Shown here one piece after another: positions 29,628 to 39,155 of a DNA stretch of 64,000 nucleotides (its first letter is position 1; every line of letters begins with the position of its first letter). The position numbers and the translations under genes are program-made. The notes under the pieces were generated by a model. It had not been told where the DNA came from, ran no database searches, and saw only the letters and a program-made list of their open reading frames with translations. This DNA comes from Mycolicibacterium moriokaense (lineage in GTDB: Bacteria; Actinomycetota; Actinomycetes; Mycobacteriales; Mycobacteriaceae), in NCBI RefSeq assembly GCF_003347205.1, contig NZ_QQBJ01000012.1, positions 248,001 through 312,000 of the forward strand, in the 5' to 3' direction.

Positions 29628-31298
29628 ATGACCCAAGACGTCAGCAAGGAGCCGGTGACCGAGGCCGCCGAAGTCGCAGTGGCCGACCTCGACACCATGA
29701 CGGCCACCAAGGAGACCCTCGAGGACTACACGCTGCGCTTCGCGCCGCGCAGCTACCGAAAATGGTCGACGGGCGTCGTCGGCATCTCGGCCCTCGGCGG
29801 CATCGCCTACCTGGCCGACTTCGCGATCGGCGCCAACATCGGCATCTCCTACGGCACCACCAACGCGCTGTGGGGCATCGCGATCTTCGCCGTCGTGATC
29901 TTTTTGACCGGGTTCCCGCTGGCCTACTACGCCGCCCGCTACAACATGGACCTCGACCTGATCACCCGCGGCAGTGGCTTCGGCTACTACGGGTCGGTGG
30001 TCACCAACGTGATCATGGCGACGTTCACCTTCATCTTCTTCGCGCTCGAGGGCTCGATCATGGCCCAGGGCCTCAAGCTGGGCCTCGGCATCCCGCTGTG
30101 GATCGGCTATGCCGCGTCGACGCTGATCATCTTCCCGCTGGTCATCTACGGCATGAAAGTGCTGTCCACGCTTCAGGTCTGGACCACCCCGCTGTGGCTG
30201 ATCCTGATGGTCGCGCCGTTCGTCTACCTCGTCGTCAGCCACCCCGAGTCGGTGTCGGCGTTCTTCGCCTACCAGGGTGAGGAGGGCAAGGGCGGCTTCA
30301 ACATCGGCTACACGCTGCTGGCCGCGGGCGTCTGCCTGTCGCTGATCGCCCAGATCGCCGAGCAGATCGACTATCTGCGCTTCATGCCGCCGCGCACCCC
30401 GGAGAACAACCGCAGCTGGTGGACCTGGATGATCCTGGCCGGCCCCGGCTGGGTGTTCTTCGGCGCCATCAAGCAGATCGTCGGGCTGTTCCTGGCGGTG
30501 TATCTGATCGCCAACGTCGCCGACAGTGCGGGCATCGCCAACCAGCCCGTGCACCAGTTCCTGGAGATCTACGAGAACTTCCTGCCCGGCTGGCTGGCCA
30601 TGACGCTGGCCGTGGTGCTGGTCGTGATCAGCCAGATCAAGATCAACGTGACCAACGCCTACTCCGGGTCGCTGGCGTGGACGAATTCGTTCACCCGCGT
30701 CACCAAGCACTATCCAGGCCGCGTGGTGTTCCTCGGGGTGAACCTGCTGATCGCGCTGATCCTGATGGAAGCCAACATGTTCGAATTCCTCAACACCATC
30801 CTGGGTTTCTACGCCAACTGCGGCATGGCCTGGATCGTGGTGGTGGCCTCCGACATCGTGTTCAACAAGTACCTGCTGAAGCTGTCGCCGCAGGCGCCGG
30901 AGTTCCGCCGCGGCATGCTGTACGCGATCAACCCGGTCGGCTTCGGGTCCATGCTGATCGCGGCGGGCGTGTCGATCATCGCCTTCTTCGGCGGCCTCGG
31001 CGAAGCCATCCGGCCGTACTCACCTCTGGTCGCGATCGTCCTCGGGCTGGTGCTGCCGCCGATCTTCGCGATCGCCACCCGCGGCAAGTACTACCTGCGC
31101 CGCACCGACGACGGCATCGACCTGCCGATGTACGACGAGCTGGGCAACCCGTCCGGCGAGACGCTGAAATGCCATGTCTGCCATCACGATTACGAGCGGC
31201 CCGACATGATGCGCTGCGAGACGCACGACTCGTACGTCTGCTCGCTGTGCCTGAGCACCGACAAGGTGGCCGACCACGTGCTGCCCGCGCAGGTCTAG
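29628..31298 (+). CDS. NCS1-type purine/cytosine permease-like transporter with C-terminal Cys/His domain
   Basis: A 556-residue membrane protein with about 12 hydrophobic segments, matching the cytosine/purine/uracil/thiamine/allantoin permease (NCS1) group: GGIAYLADFAIGANIGISYG, DLDLITRGSGFGYYG and INVTNAYSGSLAWTN. A hydrophilic tail from about residue 513 adds a Cys/His cluster (C515-x2-C518, C530-x2-H533, C538-x2-C541), which could bind zinc. Ordinary NCS1 transporters lack it. The substrate is unknown. The stop shares CTAG (31295-31298) with the convergent flavoprotein gene. Confidence 0.88.
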   Translation: MTQDVSKEPVTEAAEVAVADLDTMTATKETLEDYTLRFAPRSYRKWSTGVVGISALGGIAYLADFAIGANIGISYGTTNALWGIAIFAVVIFLTGFPLAYYAARYNMDLDLITRGSGFGYYGSVVTNVIMATFTFIFFALEGSIMAQGLKLGLGIPLWIGYAASTLIIFPLVIYGMKVLSTLQVWTTPLWLILMVAPFVYLVVSHPESVSAFFAYQGEEGKGGFNIGYTLLAAGVCLSLIAQIAEQIDYLRFMPPRTPENNRSWWTWMILAGPGWVFFGAIKQIVGLFLAVYLIANVADSAGIANQPVHQFLEIYENFLPGWLAMTLAVVLVVISQIKINVTNAYSGSLAWTNSFTRVTKHYPGRVVFLGVNLLIALILMEANMFEFLNTILGFYANCGMAWIVVVASDIVFNKYLLKLSPQAPEFRRGMLYAINPVGFGSMLIAAGVSIIAFFGGLGEAIRPYSPLVAIVLGLVLPPIFAIATRGKYYLRRTDDGIDLPMYDELGNPSGETLKCHVCHHDYERPDMMRCETHDSYVCSLCLSTDKVADHVLPAQV

Positions 31299-32503
31299 CG
31301 GCGGGCGAAGTCCGGGGCGTGCTGCGGCAGTAGGCCGACGCCGATCAGGTAGGCGGGCACCGCCGACAGCTGGGGCACGCGTTCCAACAGGCGAATCGCG
31401 ACCGCGGGCGGTTGCGTGTCGCGGCCGGCCAGCACCGGTGCCAGCAGCTGCTTGTGCAGGACGCGTTGCAGCGTCTGGGTGGCGACGGTCGGGATGATGC
31501 GGCGCCGCTGCACCGCCGCGAGGTGCTTGCTGGTCAGCGTGCCGGTCTGCAACGGCCGGGCCAGCAGACCCGCCGTGGCCACCGCGTCGGCGATGGCCAG
31601 GTTGATGCCGACGCCGCCCGCCGGTGACATCGCGTGCGCGGCGTCGCCGATGCACAGCACGCCCTCGTCGTGCCAGGTGCGCAGGCGGTCGAGCCGGACG
31701 TCGAGGAACTTCACGTCGTCCAACGATGTGATCGACTCGGTCGACGACTCGGGCACCAACTCGTCGATCTCGCGCCGGAACGCGTCGAGCCCCCTGGCCC
31801 GCAACTCGGCGTCGCTGCCCTTGGGGATCAAATAGGCGATCTGGAAGTAGCCCTCGCGCGGGATCATCACCAGCGCACGGCCTTCCCTGATGCGGGGAAT
31901 CAGCGAGAACTCGGCGTCCTCATGGCGCGGCAGCCGAAACCACCATGCGTCGAACGGCACCGGATAGTCCCGGATCGGCAGCCCCGCGTCGCGGCGCACG
32001 ACCGAGGTGCGGCCGTCGCAGCCGATGACCAGATCGGCGCTCAACTCGCCCGAACCGTCGGGATCGGTGTAGCGCACGCCGGTGACCCTGCCGCCCGCGC
32101 GCACCAGGCCGGTGACCTCCGAGCGCATGCGCAACGTGAACGTCGGCTCCTTGGAACCGATTTCGGCGATCAGATCGAGCAGATCCCACTGCGGCACCAT
32201 CGCGACGTACGGGTGCGGCATGTTCAGCCGGCGGAAGTCGACCATTGTCACCAGCCGACCGCCGACCTCGAACCGGCCTCTCTCGACGTGGCTTTGGGGC
32301 AGTTGGTCGAACTGGCCGAACACGCCGAGTTCGTCGAGCAGCCGCAGGGTGACCGGGTGGACGGTGTCGCCGCGGAAGTCGCGCAGGAAGTCGGCGTGTT
32401 TCTCCAGCACCGTGACCGCGACGCCGGCGCGGGCCAGCATCAACCCGAGGAACAGGCCCGCCGGACCGCCGCCGACGACGGCACATGTCGTTTTGTCGCT
32501 CAC
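31295..32503 (-). CDS. FAD-dependent aromatic hydroxylase-like monooxygenase
   Basis: A 402-residue class-A flavoprotein monooxygenase. It shows the FAD motif [21 protein letters not shown], the middle DG motif [17 protein letters not shown], and the C-terminal GD motif [20 protein letters not shown]. The fold is that of p-hydroxybenzoate hydroxylase and related enzymes, but the substrate cannot be read from the sequence. It starts at ATG 32503 and diverges from ctaD. The C-terminal 80 residues are helical and lack the thioredoxin-like domain of phenol hydroxylases. Confidence 0.85.
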   Translation of the reverse strand: MSDKTTCAVVGGGPAGLFLGLMLARAGVAVTVLEKHADFLRDFRGDTVHPVTLRLLDELGVFGQFDQLPQSHVERGRFEVGGRLVTMVDFRRLNMPHPYVAMVPQWDLLDLIAEIGSKEPTFTLRMRSEVTGLVRAGGRVTGVRYTDPDGSGELSADLVIGCDGRTSVVRRDAGLPIRDYPVPFDAWWFRLPRHEDAEFSLIPRIREGRALVMIPREGYFQIAYLIPKGSDAELRARGLDAFRREIDELVPESSTESITSLDDVKFLDVRLDRLRTWHDEGVLCIGDAAHAMSPAGGVGINLAIADAVATAGLLARPLQTGTLTSKHLAAVQRRRIIPTVATQTLQRVLHKQLLAPVLAGRDTQPPAVAIRLLERVPQLSAVPAYLIGVGLLPQHAPDFARR

Positions 32504-32660
32504 GTTCTACGCCTCACGTCGGTTGCCGTTGCCCGCTTCGCAGCGACATTGTCGCCCAGAGGCGCGCACAACGGAACGCCTTCGCCCGGCTGCGTTTACC
32601 TGGCCCGCCACCGGGTACCACGCCGAACACGTCGCCTGGGCGCGGAGAGAGGGGCGGGCA

Positions 32661-34364
32661 ATGACTGCGACCGCGCAGCCGGATCTAGAGGTGCGTCGTC
32701 CCTACCCGGTGCAACGATCGAGGCTAGGGCAGCGCGTCTACCAGCTGGTCACCACGACCGACCACAAGATGATCGGCCAGATGTACATGGTGACCTCGTT
32801 CGGCTTCTTCATGATGGCCGGGCTGATGGCACTGCTCATGCGTAGCGAACTGGCTATGCCCGGCATGCAGTTCCTGTCCACCGAGCAGTACAACCAGCTG
32901 TTCACGATTCACGGCACGCTGATGCTGCTGCTGTACGCCACGCCCGTTGCCTTCGGGTTCGCGAATTTGGTTCTGCCGCTGCAGATCGGCGCCCCCGACG
33001 TCGCCTTCCCGCGGCTGAACGCGGTGTCCTACTGGCTGTTCACCTTCGGCGGCCTGATCGTGACGGCCGGGTTCATCGTGCCCGGCGGCGCCGCTGACTT
33101 CGGGTGGACCGGCTACACCCCGCTCAGCGACAACGTCCATTCCCCGGGCGTGGGCGCCGACCTGTGGGATCTGGGCCTCATCGTGTCTGGGCTCGGCACC
33201 ATCCTGGTGGCGGTCAACATGATCACGACCGTGGTGTGCATGCGCGCGCCGGGCATGACGATGTTTCGGATGCCCATCTTCACCTGGAACATCCTGGCCA
33301 CCAGCCTGCTGGTGTTGATGGCGTTCCCGGTGCTGACCGCGGCGCTGTTCGGGCTTGCCGCCGACCGGCATCTGGGTGCGCACATCTTCGACCCGGAAAG
33401 CGGCGGCGCGATCCTGTGGCAGCACCTGTTCTGGTTCTTCGGCCACCCCGAGGTGTACATCGTCGCCCTGCCGTTCTTCGGGGTGGTCACCGAGATCTTC
33501 CCTGTCTTCTCCCGCAAACCGGTCTTCGGCTACACCGGGCTGGTGTACGCCACCTGGAGCATCACCGTGCTGTCGATGGCGGTCTGGGCACACCACATGT
33601 TCGCGACGGGTGCGGTGCTGCTTCCGTTCTTCTCGCTGATGTCGTATTTCATCGCGGTGCCGACGGGAATCAAATTCGTCAACTGGATCGGCACGATGTG
33701 GCGCGGACAGCTGAGCTTCGAGACACCGATGCTCTTCTCGGTCGGCTTCCTGGTCACGTTCCTGCTCGGTGGACTGACCGGCGTGCTGTTGGCCAGCCCG
33801 CCGCTGGACTTCCACGTCACCGACACCTACTTCGTCGTCGCGCACTTCCACTACGTGCTGTTCGGCACGATCGTGTTCTCCACCTATGCAGGCATCTACT
33901 TCTGGTTTCCGAAGATCACCGGCCGGCTGCTCGACGAGCGCCTGGGCAAGCTGCATTTCTGGCTGACGTTCATCGGGTTTCACACCACGTTCCTGGTGCA
34001 GCACTGGCTCGGTACCGACGGGATGCCGCGTCGGTACGCGGACTATCTGCCGACCGACGGGTTCACCACGCTGAACCTCATCTCGTCGATCGGCGCGTTC
34101 ATCCTCGCCGTATCGATCCTGCCGTTCGTCTGGAACGTGTTCAAAAGCTGGCGATACGGCGAACCCGTGACCGTCGACGACCCATGGGGTTACGGCAATT
34201 CGCTGGAATGGGCGACGAGTTCGCCGCCGCCGAGGCACAACTTCACCGAGCTGCCCCGGATCCGGTCCGAACGCCCGGCGTTCGAGCTGCACTACCCGCA
34301 CATGATCGAACGCATGCGCAACGAGCTCTATGTGGCACGCCGCAACAGCGGTCGTGGTGGCTAG
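32661..34364 (+). CDS. ctaD: Cytochrome c oxidase (aa3 type) subunit I
   Basis: A 567-residue haem-copper oxidase subunit I in the cytoplasmic membrane. All the signature blocks are present: [34 protein letters not shown] (CuB His and cross-linked Tyr), [10 protein letters not shown] and [12 protein letters not shown] (haem ligands). The length is normal. The ATG at 32661 follows a GAGAGGGGCGGG-like site; the frame is open for 580 bases before it, but that is antisense to the flavoprotein gene. No genes for subunits II or III lie nearby, as is normal for mycobacterial ctaD. Mycobacteria can have more than one ctaD, and this copy is in an unusual setting, so it could be a second copy. Confidence 0.93.
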   Translation: MTATAQPDLEVRRPYPVQRSRLGQRVYQLVTTTDHKMIGQMYMVTSFGFFMMAGLMALLMRSELAMPGMQFLSTEQYNQLFTIHGTLMLLLYATPVAFGFANLVLPLQIGAPDVAFPRLNAVSYWLFTFGGLIVTAGFIVPGGAADFGWTGYTPLSDNVHSPGVGADLWDLGLIVSGLGTILVAVNMITTVVCMRAPGMTMFRMPIFTWNILATSLLVLMAFPVLTAALFGLAADRHLGAHIFDPESGGAILWQHLFWFFGHPEVYIVALPFFGVVTEIFPVFSRKPVFGYTGLVYATWSITVLSMAVWAHHMFATGAVLLPFFSLMSYFIAVPTGIKFVNWIGTMWRGQLSFETPMLFSVGFLVTFLLGGLTGVLLASPPLDFHVTDTYFVVAHFHYVLFGTIVFSTYAGIYFWFPKITGRLLDERLGKLHFWLTFIGFHTTFLVQHWLGTDGMPRRYADYLPTDGFTTLNLISSIGAFILAVSILPFVWNVFKSWRYGEPVTVDDPWGYGNSLEWATSSPPPRHNFTELPRIRSERPAFELHYPHMIERMRNELYVARRNSGRGG

Positions 34365-34440
34365 AAGACGACGAACATGCTCGAGAGCCAGGCGCAGACC
34401 ATCCCGATGGCCCAGCCCAGCAGCAATTCGCGGCTTCAAG
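34362..34440 (-). pseudogene. Possible remnant of a small membrane protein
   Basis: On the minus strand, the codons ending at the stop in 34362-34365 encode about 21 hydrophobic residues (LLLGWAIGMVCAWLSSMFVV), preceded in frame by a stop. It looks like the last helix of a small membrane protein whose front has been lost. The reading is short and could be chance. Confidence 0.2.
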
Positions 34441-34478
34441 ATCACGAATCGGGCGCCATGTTGTGAGTCAGCTCACTA

Positions 34479-34488
34479 ATAGCGCTAT
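34479..34488. promoter_or_regulatory. Palindrome and AT-rich promoter-like site before a small membrane gene
   Basis: ATAGCGCTAT is self-complementary and runs into TATATT, a possible -10 element. Just upstream, GTGAG and CTCAC (around 34464-34477) form another short inverted pair. Together they suggest a regulated promoter for the gene at 34522. Confidence 0.25.
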
Positions 34489-34521
34489 ATTGTGTTGGTC
34501 GTCACAGCGAAAGGGCTCTTC

Positions 34522-34740
34522 ATGCTTGAAGCGCACAACGGTGCGGTGGTCGCGTCCCACGTCAATTCGTCACGTGCCACGCCGCACAGCCATGCGCACA
34601 TGTGGTGGGGCATCCTGCTGGTGCTGATCGGTGTCGCCGCCATCGCGGCCATCGTGGTGACCGCGGTGATGGGCCTGACGACCAGCGCCCTGATCATCGC
34701 GATCTTCACCGGCGCGTTCTTCTCCCGCTGCGCCTGCTGA
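34522..34740 (+). CDS. Small two-helix membrane protein of unknown function
   Basis: About 72 residues. A His-rich N-terminal part (ATPHSHAHMW) is followed by two hydrophobic segments (GILLVLIGVAAIAAIVVTAV and LIIAIFTGAFF), and the protein ends SRCAC. I do not recognise the family. ATG 34522 follows AAAGGG; an earlier start at 34492 is possible. The promoter-like palindrome directly upstream and the high-GC third positions support a real gene. It lies between ctaD and the convergent kinase gene. Confidence 0.55.
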   Translation: MLEAHNGAVVASHVNSSRATPHSHAHMWWGILLVLIGVAAIAAIVVTAVMGLTTSALIIAIFTGAFFSRCAC

Positions 34741-34764
34741 CCCGACCCACGCCCGCTCGGTGAC

Positions 34765-35595
34765 TCAGTCGCCGGTTCGCTCGAACTTGTCCTCGAAATC
34801 GCCGCCACCGGTGCATGCGCTGCCCGGAGCGATGGTCTGCGTCCCCCGCCCGGTCAGCAGCGCGATGGGGTCGTCCAGCGTCGCAGGCATCGGGTAGTCG
34901 GCGGTGATGGTCACCTGTGCCGTGCCGCCCGCCGCGCACGGCGTGGCGCCCGACTCGTTGCGGGTCCACTTCTGGTCGGCGTACATCAGGGTGACTGCCT
35001 GACCGCCGGCGTGGAACAGACTCATGCACCGGTCCCCGGTGCGCAGGCAGTAGGTGTTACCGGTCAGCACCTGCCCGGGCAGGATGTTGCCGTTGGCGAA
35101 CGTCGTGGTCTGGCGGTAGCTGCCACGCAGTCCGTCGGCGGGCGAGAGCGCATGCGGAGGCATCACGGCCGGGTCGGGCACTTTGTTCGGGTCGGCGTCG
35201 CCGGTCTTGGTGAACTTCACCGTCCGTTTGGCGGCGCACCGGCTGTCGGTGGAGGCCCTGACGCTGTCGCCGGCGAGCGTGCCGTCGTCCTGCGGGGTCA
35301 GCGTGAAGATGACCCAGATCTCGGAGGCGGCGTCGCCACCGCAGTCCGAAGACGCCAACCCGACCGCGACCCAGGTTCCCCCGAGCATGTCGAAGGTCAT
35401 GTTCGACAGCAGCGCGTTGCCGTTGGCGCTTGCCGCCGTCGCCACGCACCCGGCGGCGCCGCATTCCGAACGGACGTCCCAATTAGATGTCGTCGCAGGC
35501 GCATTCGGGACGGGCTTGTCGTCGAGGTCGGTGCCCGGCCCGTAGTCGGCGCGGTAGGCGCCGCTGAAGACGGCCGCACCCGACGTGCCGACGCG
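34765..35595 (-). pseudogene. Extracellular sensor domain of the Ser/Thr kinase, out of frame with it
   Basis: About 275 residues that begin at GAAVFSGAYRADYGPG and are rich in Cys pairs (SECGAAGCV, YCLRTGDRC). It reads as the external C-terminal domain expected after the transmembrane helix of the kinase encoded just upstream. It is in a different frame: the kinase frame must move back one base (or forward two) around 35595-35560 to enter it, and it has no start of its own nearby. The coding quality of the whole stretch to the stop at 34765 is good. A one-base deletion or sequencing error is the simplest explanation. Confidence 0.7.
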
Positions 35596-36719
35596 GCAGA
35601 GGACGGCCCGGTGGAGGTCGGCCGCTGGATGAATGCGACGACGCCGACGACACCGGCCACGGCGAGCAGTGTCGCGACGAAAACCGCTGCGCCGATCAGG
35701 ACGCCATGACGGCCGCCGGACTTCTTCGGTGCGCGTAGCGGATCCGGTGCGTGCGCGGGAGGTGGCGGCGCGCGATGCGGCTCGCTGAACTGCGTCGGCG
35801 CCGACGCCGGATAGGGCGCCGGGGTGTTGCCGACCTGCGTCCAGGGTTGCTGCGGCCAGCCTGGTGTTGCCGGAGCAGGTGGCGCCGCGGGAGCCGAGTC
35901 GGTAACGGCTTCCTTTGCCGCCGAGGCCATTTCGATGGTGGTGGCATATCTGTCGGCCGGCTTCTTGGCCAGCCCGGTGGCGATCACCTGGTCCATCGCG
36001 GCGGGGATGGCGGCGCGCTCCGACGGCCGGGGCGGCGGCGTCACCATGTGCCCGACGGCGACCTGCTCGAGGGTGCTGCCGGGGAACGGTTGCTGACCGG
36101 TCAGGCATTGATAGAGCACGCATGCCAGGGCGTAGACGTCCGAACTCGGGTGCACGTCAGCGGAATTGAACCGTTCCGGTGCCATGTAGGCCCAGGTGCC
36201 GATCGCGGAGTTGGCCGACGTCAACCGGGTGTCCGTGGCGGCGCGCGCGATGCCGAAGTCGATCAGATAGGCGTAGTCGTTGTCGTCGACCAGGATGTTG
36301 GACGGTTTGACGTCGCGATGCACCAGGCCGACCTTGTGGGCGTTGTGCAGCGCCTTGGCAATCTGGTCGATGATCGCCACCGCCCGCTGCGGCGGCAGCG
36401 GACCCTGGTCAATGATCGTCTGCAGGTCGGTGCCGTTGATCAACCGCATGGTGACGTAGAGGCGGTCGTCGATCTCGCCGATGTCATAGATCGGCACGAC
36501 GTGCGGATCGTCCAGCCGCGCCGCGGCCCTGGCCTCCCGACGGAACCGCTGCTCGAAGTCGGGGTCGGCGGCGTAACGCGGAAGCAGCATCTTCAGCGCC
36601 ACGACGCGGTCGATAGCGGTGTCGTGGGCCTTCCACACCTCGCCCATGCCGCCGCGGCCCAGAAGTTCGATCAGCGTGTAGCGGCCGAACGGCGTGCCTT
36701 CGGTAGGCGTGCGCTCCAC
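35397..36719 (-). CDS. Membrane Ser/Thr protein kinase (Pkn type), C-terminus shifted out of frame
   Basis: A Hanks-type kinase. The catalytic domain (about 10-280) has LLGRGGMGEVWKA, VVALKML (ATP Lys), HRDVKPSNILV, DFGIARA and GTWAYMAPERF. A Pro/Ala-rich juxtamembrane region follows, then one transmembrane helix near residues 345-370 (VLIGAAVFVATLLAVAGVVG). After PTSTGPSSAAS the frame turns into Arg/Pro/Ser-rich sequence of no family character and stops at 35397, while the external domain continues in another frame. I chose the GTG at 36719, 10 bases after the DUF3060 gene's stop; the in-frame ATG at 36764 lies inside that gene. The kinase domain itself should be functional. Confidence 0.85.
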   Translation of the reverse strand: MERTPTEGTPFGRYTLIELLGRGGMGEVWKAHDTAIDRVVALKMLLPRYAADPDFEQRFRREARAAARLDDPHVVPIYDIGEIDDRLYVTMRLINGTDLQTIIDQGPLPPQRAVAIIDQIAKALHNAHKVGLVHRDVKPSNILVDDNDYAYLIDFGIARAATDTRLTSANSAIGTWAYMAPERFNSADVHPSSDVYALACVLYQCLTGQQPFPGSTLEQVAVGHMVTPPPRPSERAAIPAAMDQVIATGLAKKPADRYATTIEMASAAKEAVTDSAPAAPPAPATPGWPQQPWTQVGNTPAPYPASAPTQFSEPHRAPPPPAHAPDPLRAPKKSGGRHGVLIGAAVFVATLLAVAGVVGVVAFIQRPTSTGPSSAASARRVRPSSAAPTAPTTGRAPTSTTSPSRMRLRRHLIGTSVRNAAPPGAWRRRQAPTATRCCRT

Positions 36720-36729
36720 CAAACTCAGC

Positions 36730-37515
36730 TCAGCCCTGCGACACCGTGTTGGATCCGCTGGCATCGATCTGCGGCGAGCCCGAGTGGTAGGTGACCTGGT
36801 TGTCGAAGCCCGAGGCGCCGATGGTGTCGGCAGCGTCGACGGTGATCACGTTGTTGATGCCGGAGACGGTGATCTTGCTGCAGTGCCCGGTGATGTTCAC
36901 CGTGTTACGGATGCCGCTGACGTTCACGGAGCCCTCATTGCAGGTGACCGTCTTGTTCTCGTCGATGCCCGACACCGTGACGTCTTGACCCGGCGCCGCG
37001 ACGAGACCCTCCGGGCCCGGGCTCGGCGCGCCGGGCGCCGCAGGAACGCTGGGCATGCTGGGGAGGCTCGGCATGCTGGGGATCTCGATCGACGGCATCG
37101 TCGGGACGTTGATGGAACCGCCGCCGCCGGACCCGCTCGATCCGCTGCTCATCGTGTAGACCACCGCGCCCGCGGCCAGGCCGCCGATGAACAGCACCGC
37201 GATCACCCCGAACACCACCCAGGGGATGCCGCCCGACGACTTCTGCCGGGGGAGCTGGCCGTAGGACTGGTCGAACGGCTGGGCGCCGTAGGGCTGGGTG
37301 TAGGGCTGCGCTGAGCCGTAGTCCTGGACGCCGGAGGGCGGCGGGCTCCCATAGGCCGGGGTGCTGTAGCCGGGTGGGCTGTAGGCAGGCGCGGGTGGCG
37401 GTGCGTAGGCATCGCCGCCGGGCTGCGCGGTGCCCAGTTCGCTGGCCGCCGCCTGTTGGGAAAGCGGCTGCTCCAGCGCCCTGATCCTGGCCTCAGGATC
37501 GTCGTCGGGATTCAT
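36730..37515 (-). CDS. DUF3060 membrane protein upstream of the kinase
   Basis: A 261-residue protein. A Pro/Tyr/Gln-rich cytoplasmic part (about 30-85) is followed by one transmembrane helix (WVVFGVIAVLFIGGLAAGAVV), a Ser/Pro/Met repeat linker (IPSMPSLPSMPSVP), and a C-terminal DUF3060 domain with the repetitive beta pattern VSGIDENKTVTCNEGSVNVSG and VSGINNVITV. The function of DUF3060 is unknown; it occurs in mycobacterial surface proteins. It starts at ATG 37515 and lies 10 bases before the kinase gene, so the two are probably one operon and the DUF3060 protein may be its partner. Confidence 0.82.
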   Translation of the reverse strand: MNPDDDPEARIRALEQPLSQQAAASELGTAQPGGDAYAPPPAPAYSPPGYSTPAYGSPPPSGVQDYGSAQPYTQPYGAQPFDQSYGQLPRQKSSGGIPWVVFGVIAVLFIGGLAAGAVVYTMSSGSSGSGGGGSINVPTMPSIEIPSMPSLPSMPSVPAAPGAPSPGPEGLVAAPGQDVTVSGIDENKTVTCNEGSVNVSGIRNTVNITGHCSKITVSGINNVITVDAADTIGASGFDNQVTYHSGSPQIDASGSNTVSQG

Positions 37516-37610
37516 GCGCAGATCGTGCCACAGCGGTCGCGGCGACGGAGCCCAGTCGGGAATGCTCGGCTCGCCGTTTGTCGGGGCGGTACAGCGGCAA
37601 CTCCGAGGCC

Positions 37611-37988
37611 ATGATCGGAAAGATTCGCGCCGTCGTCCTGGACACCAAAGACCCCCTCAAGCTGGCGAATTTCTACGGCGGCCTGATCGGCGGCTCGATC
37701 GAAGAGGCAGACGAGACGTGGTGTGTGCTGACCGATCCGCACGGCAACCGGTTCGCCTTCCAGCTGGCCCCGGAGCACGTGCCGCCCCGCTTTCCCGACC
37801 CGCGCGGCTCGCAGCAGTTCCACCTGGACATCGAGGTCGACGACATCGACACCGCCGAGCGCGACGTCCTGGCGCTCGGCGCGACGCGGGTGGCCGACGA
37901 GCACGGCGAAGGCCGCTTCCGCGTGTTCCGCGACCCGGCCGGCCACACGTTCTGCCTGGTGTGGGGGATCGGACCGGACGACGTCTGA
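37611..37988 (+). CDS. VOC/glyoxalase-superfamily protein
   Basis: A 125-residue protein with the paired beta-alpha-beta-beta-beta units of the vicinal oxygen chelate superfamily (KIRAVVLDTKDPLKLANFYGG and QQFHLDIEVDDIDTAERDV). His in FHLDIEV and the acidic C-terminal segment could bind a metal, but the enzyme activity is not defined. The ATG at 37611 fits the family start; an in-frame ATG at 37578 adds 11 residues. It is divergent from the DUF3060 gene. Confidence 0.82.
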   Translation: MIGKIRAVVLDTKDPLKLANFYGGLIGGSIEEADETWCVLTDPHGNRFAFQLAPEHVPPRFPDPRGSQQFHLDIEVDDIDTAERDVLALGATRVADEHGEGRFRVFRDPAGHTFCLVWGIGPDDV

Positions 37989-38018
37989 CCGCTTTGTGAC
38001 GACGGGTGTCCGTGGTGG

Positions 38019-39155
38019 GTGGCAAAGCCGCCGCGGTGGTACCCGACGGGGGTGGTTGCCCCGGGCTTCATCGCCATCGGCAGCGGTCCGGCAGGGCTGA
38101 CTGCGGCTGAGACTTTTCGCGGCAAGCACCCGAAGATCCCCGTCCGCATCCTCACCAGCGACCCCGCGCTGCCGTATGCCAAGCCGCCGCTGAGCAAGGC
38201 GTATCTGTGCGGCCGCGACCCCAACCTCGACCTGCACAGCCCGGCATGGTTCGTGGCCAACGGCATCTCGTTGCACTGCGGCATCACCGTCGACCACATC
38301 GACCTGGCCAACCGCGAGGTCGTCACCGCAGCGGGCCGGCGCTACGGGTACTGGCATCTGGTGCTGGCCTGCGGCGCCACCCCGGTGAAGCTGGCGGTGC
38401 CCGGCGGGGAGGCCGCGCTGTCGCTGCGCTCGTTCTCCGACGCCGTGGTGCTGCGGATGACCGCCAACAACGCCGAGTCGGCCGTGGTGGTCGGCGGCGG
38501 CCTGATCGGCTGCGAGGCGGCGTCGTGCCTGGCCTCGCGCGGCATCGCCACCACTCTCGTCGCGCCGGAATCCGTACCCGTGCAGCGCAGATTCGGCCTG
38601 GAGGCCGGCGAACGTGTCGCGAAGATGTTGTCCGACTGCGGTGTTCGGTTCGTGGGCGGGGCACGGGTGGCCGCCGTCGACGACCGCGAAGTCATCCTCG
38701 ACGGCGGCGGCGCGGTGGAAGCCGAACTCGTCGTCTCGGCGACCGGCGTGCGCCCCGACAGCCGCCTCGCCGCGGCGGCGGGCCTGCGGACCGACGGCGG
38801 CCGCATCGTCGTCGACGAACGCATGCACACCTCGGCGCTCAACGTCTACGCCGCGGGTGACGTCGCGCTCGCTTACAACACCACTGCGGGGCGACGGATC
38901 CCCTCCGAGCACTGGCACGACGCCACCGAACAGGGCCGTGTCGCGGGCGCGGCGGCCGCGGGCTATCCGGCCGGATGGGACAGCGTTCCCGAATTCTGCT
39001 GCGCCATCGGCAAATACGAGCTGACCTACCGCGGCTGGGGCGCGCAGTTCGACACCAGCGGCCTGACCGAGAACCGCGACGGATTCACCGTCACCTACGA
39101 AACCGGCGGCCACGTCGTCGGCGTGCTGAGCGCTACAGCCAGTCGCGACGCTTGA
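38019..39155 (+). CDS. FAD/NAD(P)-dependent (ferredoxin/rubredoxin reductase-like) oxidoreductase
   Basis: A 378-residue pyridine nucleotide-disulfide reductase-fold protein. It has the FAD motif FIAIGSGPAGLTAAETF, LPYAKPPLSKAYLCGRD as in ferredoxin reductases of dioxygenase systems, the NAD(P) motif AVVVGGGLIGCEAASCLASRG, and NVYAAGDVALAYN. It may deliver electrons to a ferredoxin or rubredoxin, but none is encoded beside it. The start is uncertain: GTG at 38019 or GTG at 38052. It follows the VOC gene by 30 bases. Its end overlaps corA by 23 bases. Confidence 0.82.
   Translation: MAKPPRWYPTGVVAPGFIAIGSGPAGLTAAETFRGKHPKIPVRILTSDPALPYAKPPLSKAYLCGRDPNLDLHSPAWFVANGISLHCGITVDHIDLANREVVTAAGRRYGYWHLVLACGATPVKLAVPGGEAALSLRSFSDAVVLRMTANNAESAVVVGGGLIGCEAASCLASRGIATTLVAPESVPVQRRFGLEAGERVAKMLSDCGVRFVGGARVAAVDDREVILDGGGAVEAELVVSATGVRPDSRLAAAAGLRTDGGRIVVDERMHTSALNVYAAGDVALAYNTTAGRRIPSEHWHDATEQGRVAGAAAAGYPAGWDSVPEFCCAIGKYELTYRGWGAQFDTSGLTENRDGFTVTYETGGHVVGVLSATASRDA

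Noticed and set aside
29550-30710. Long minus-strand open frame opposite the NCS1 permease
   Set aside because: It is antisense to a clear membrane-protein gene; long shadow frames are frequent at this GC content.
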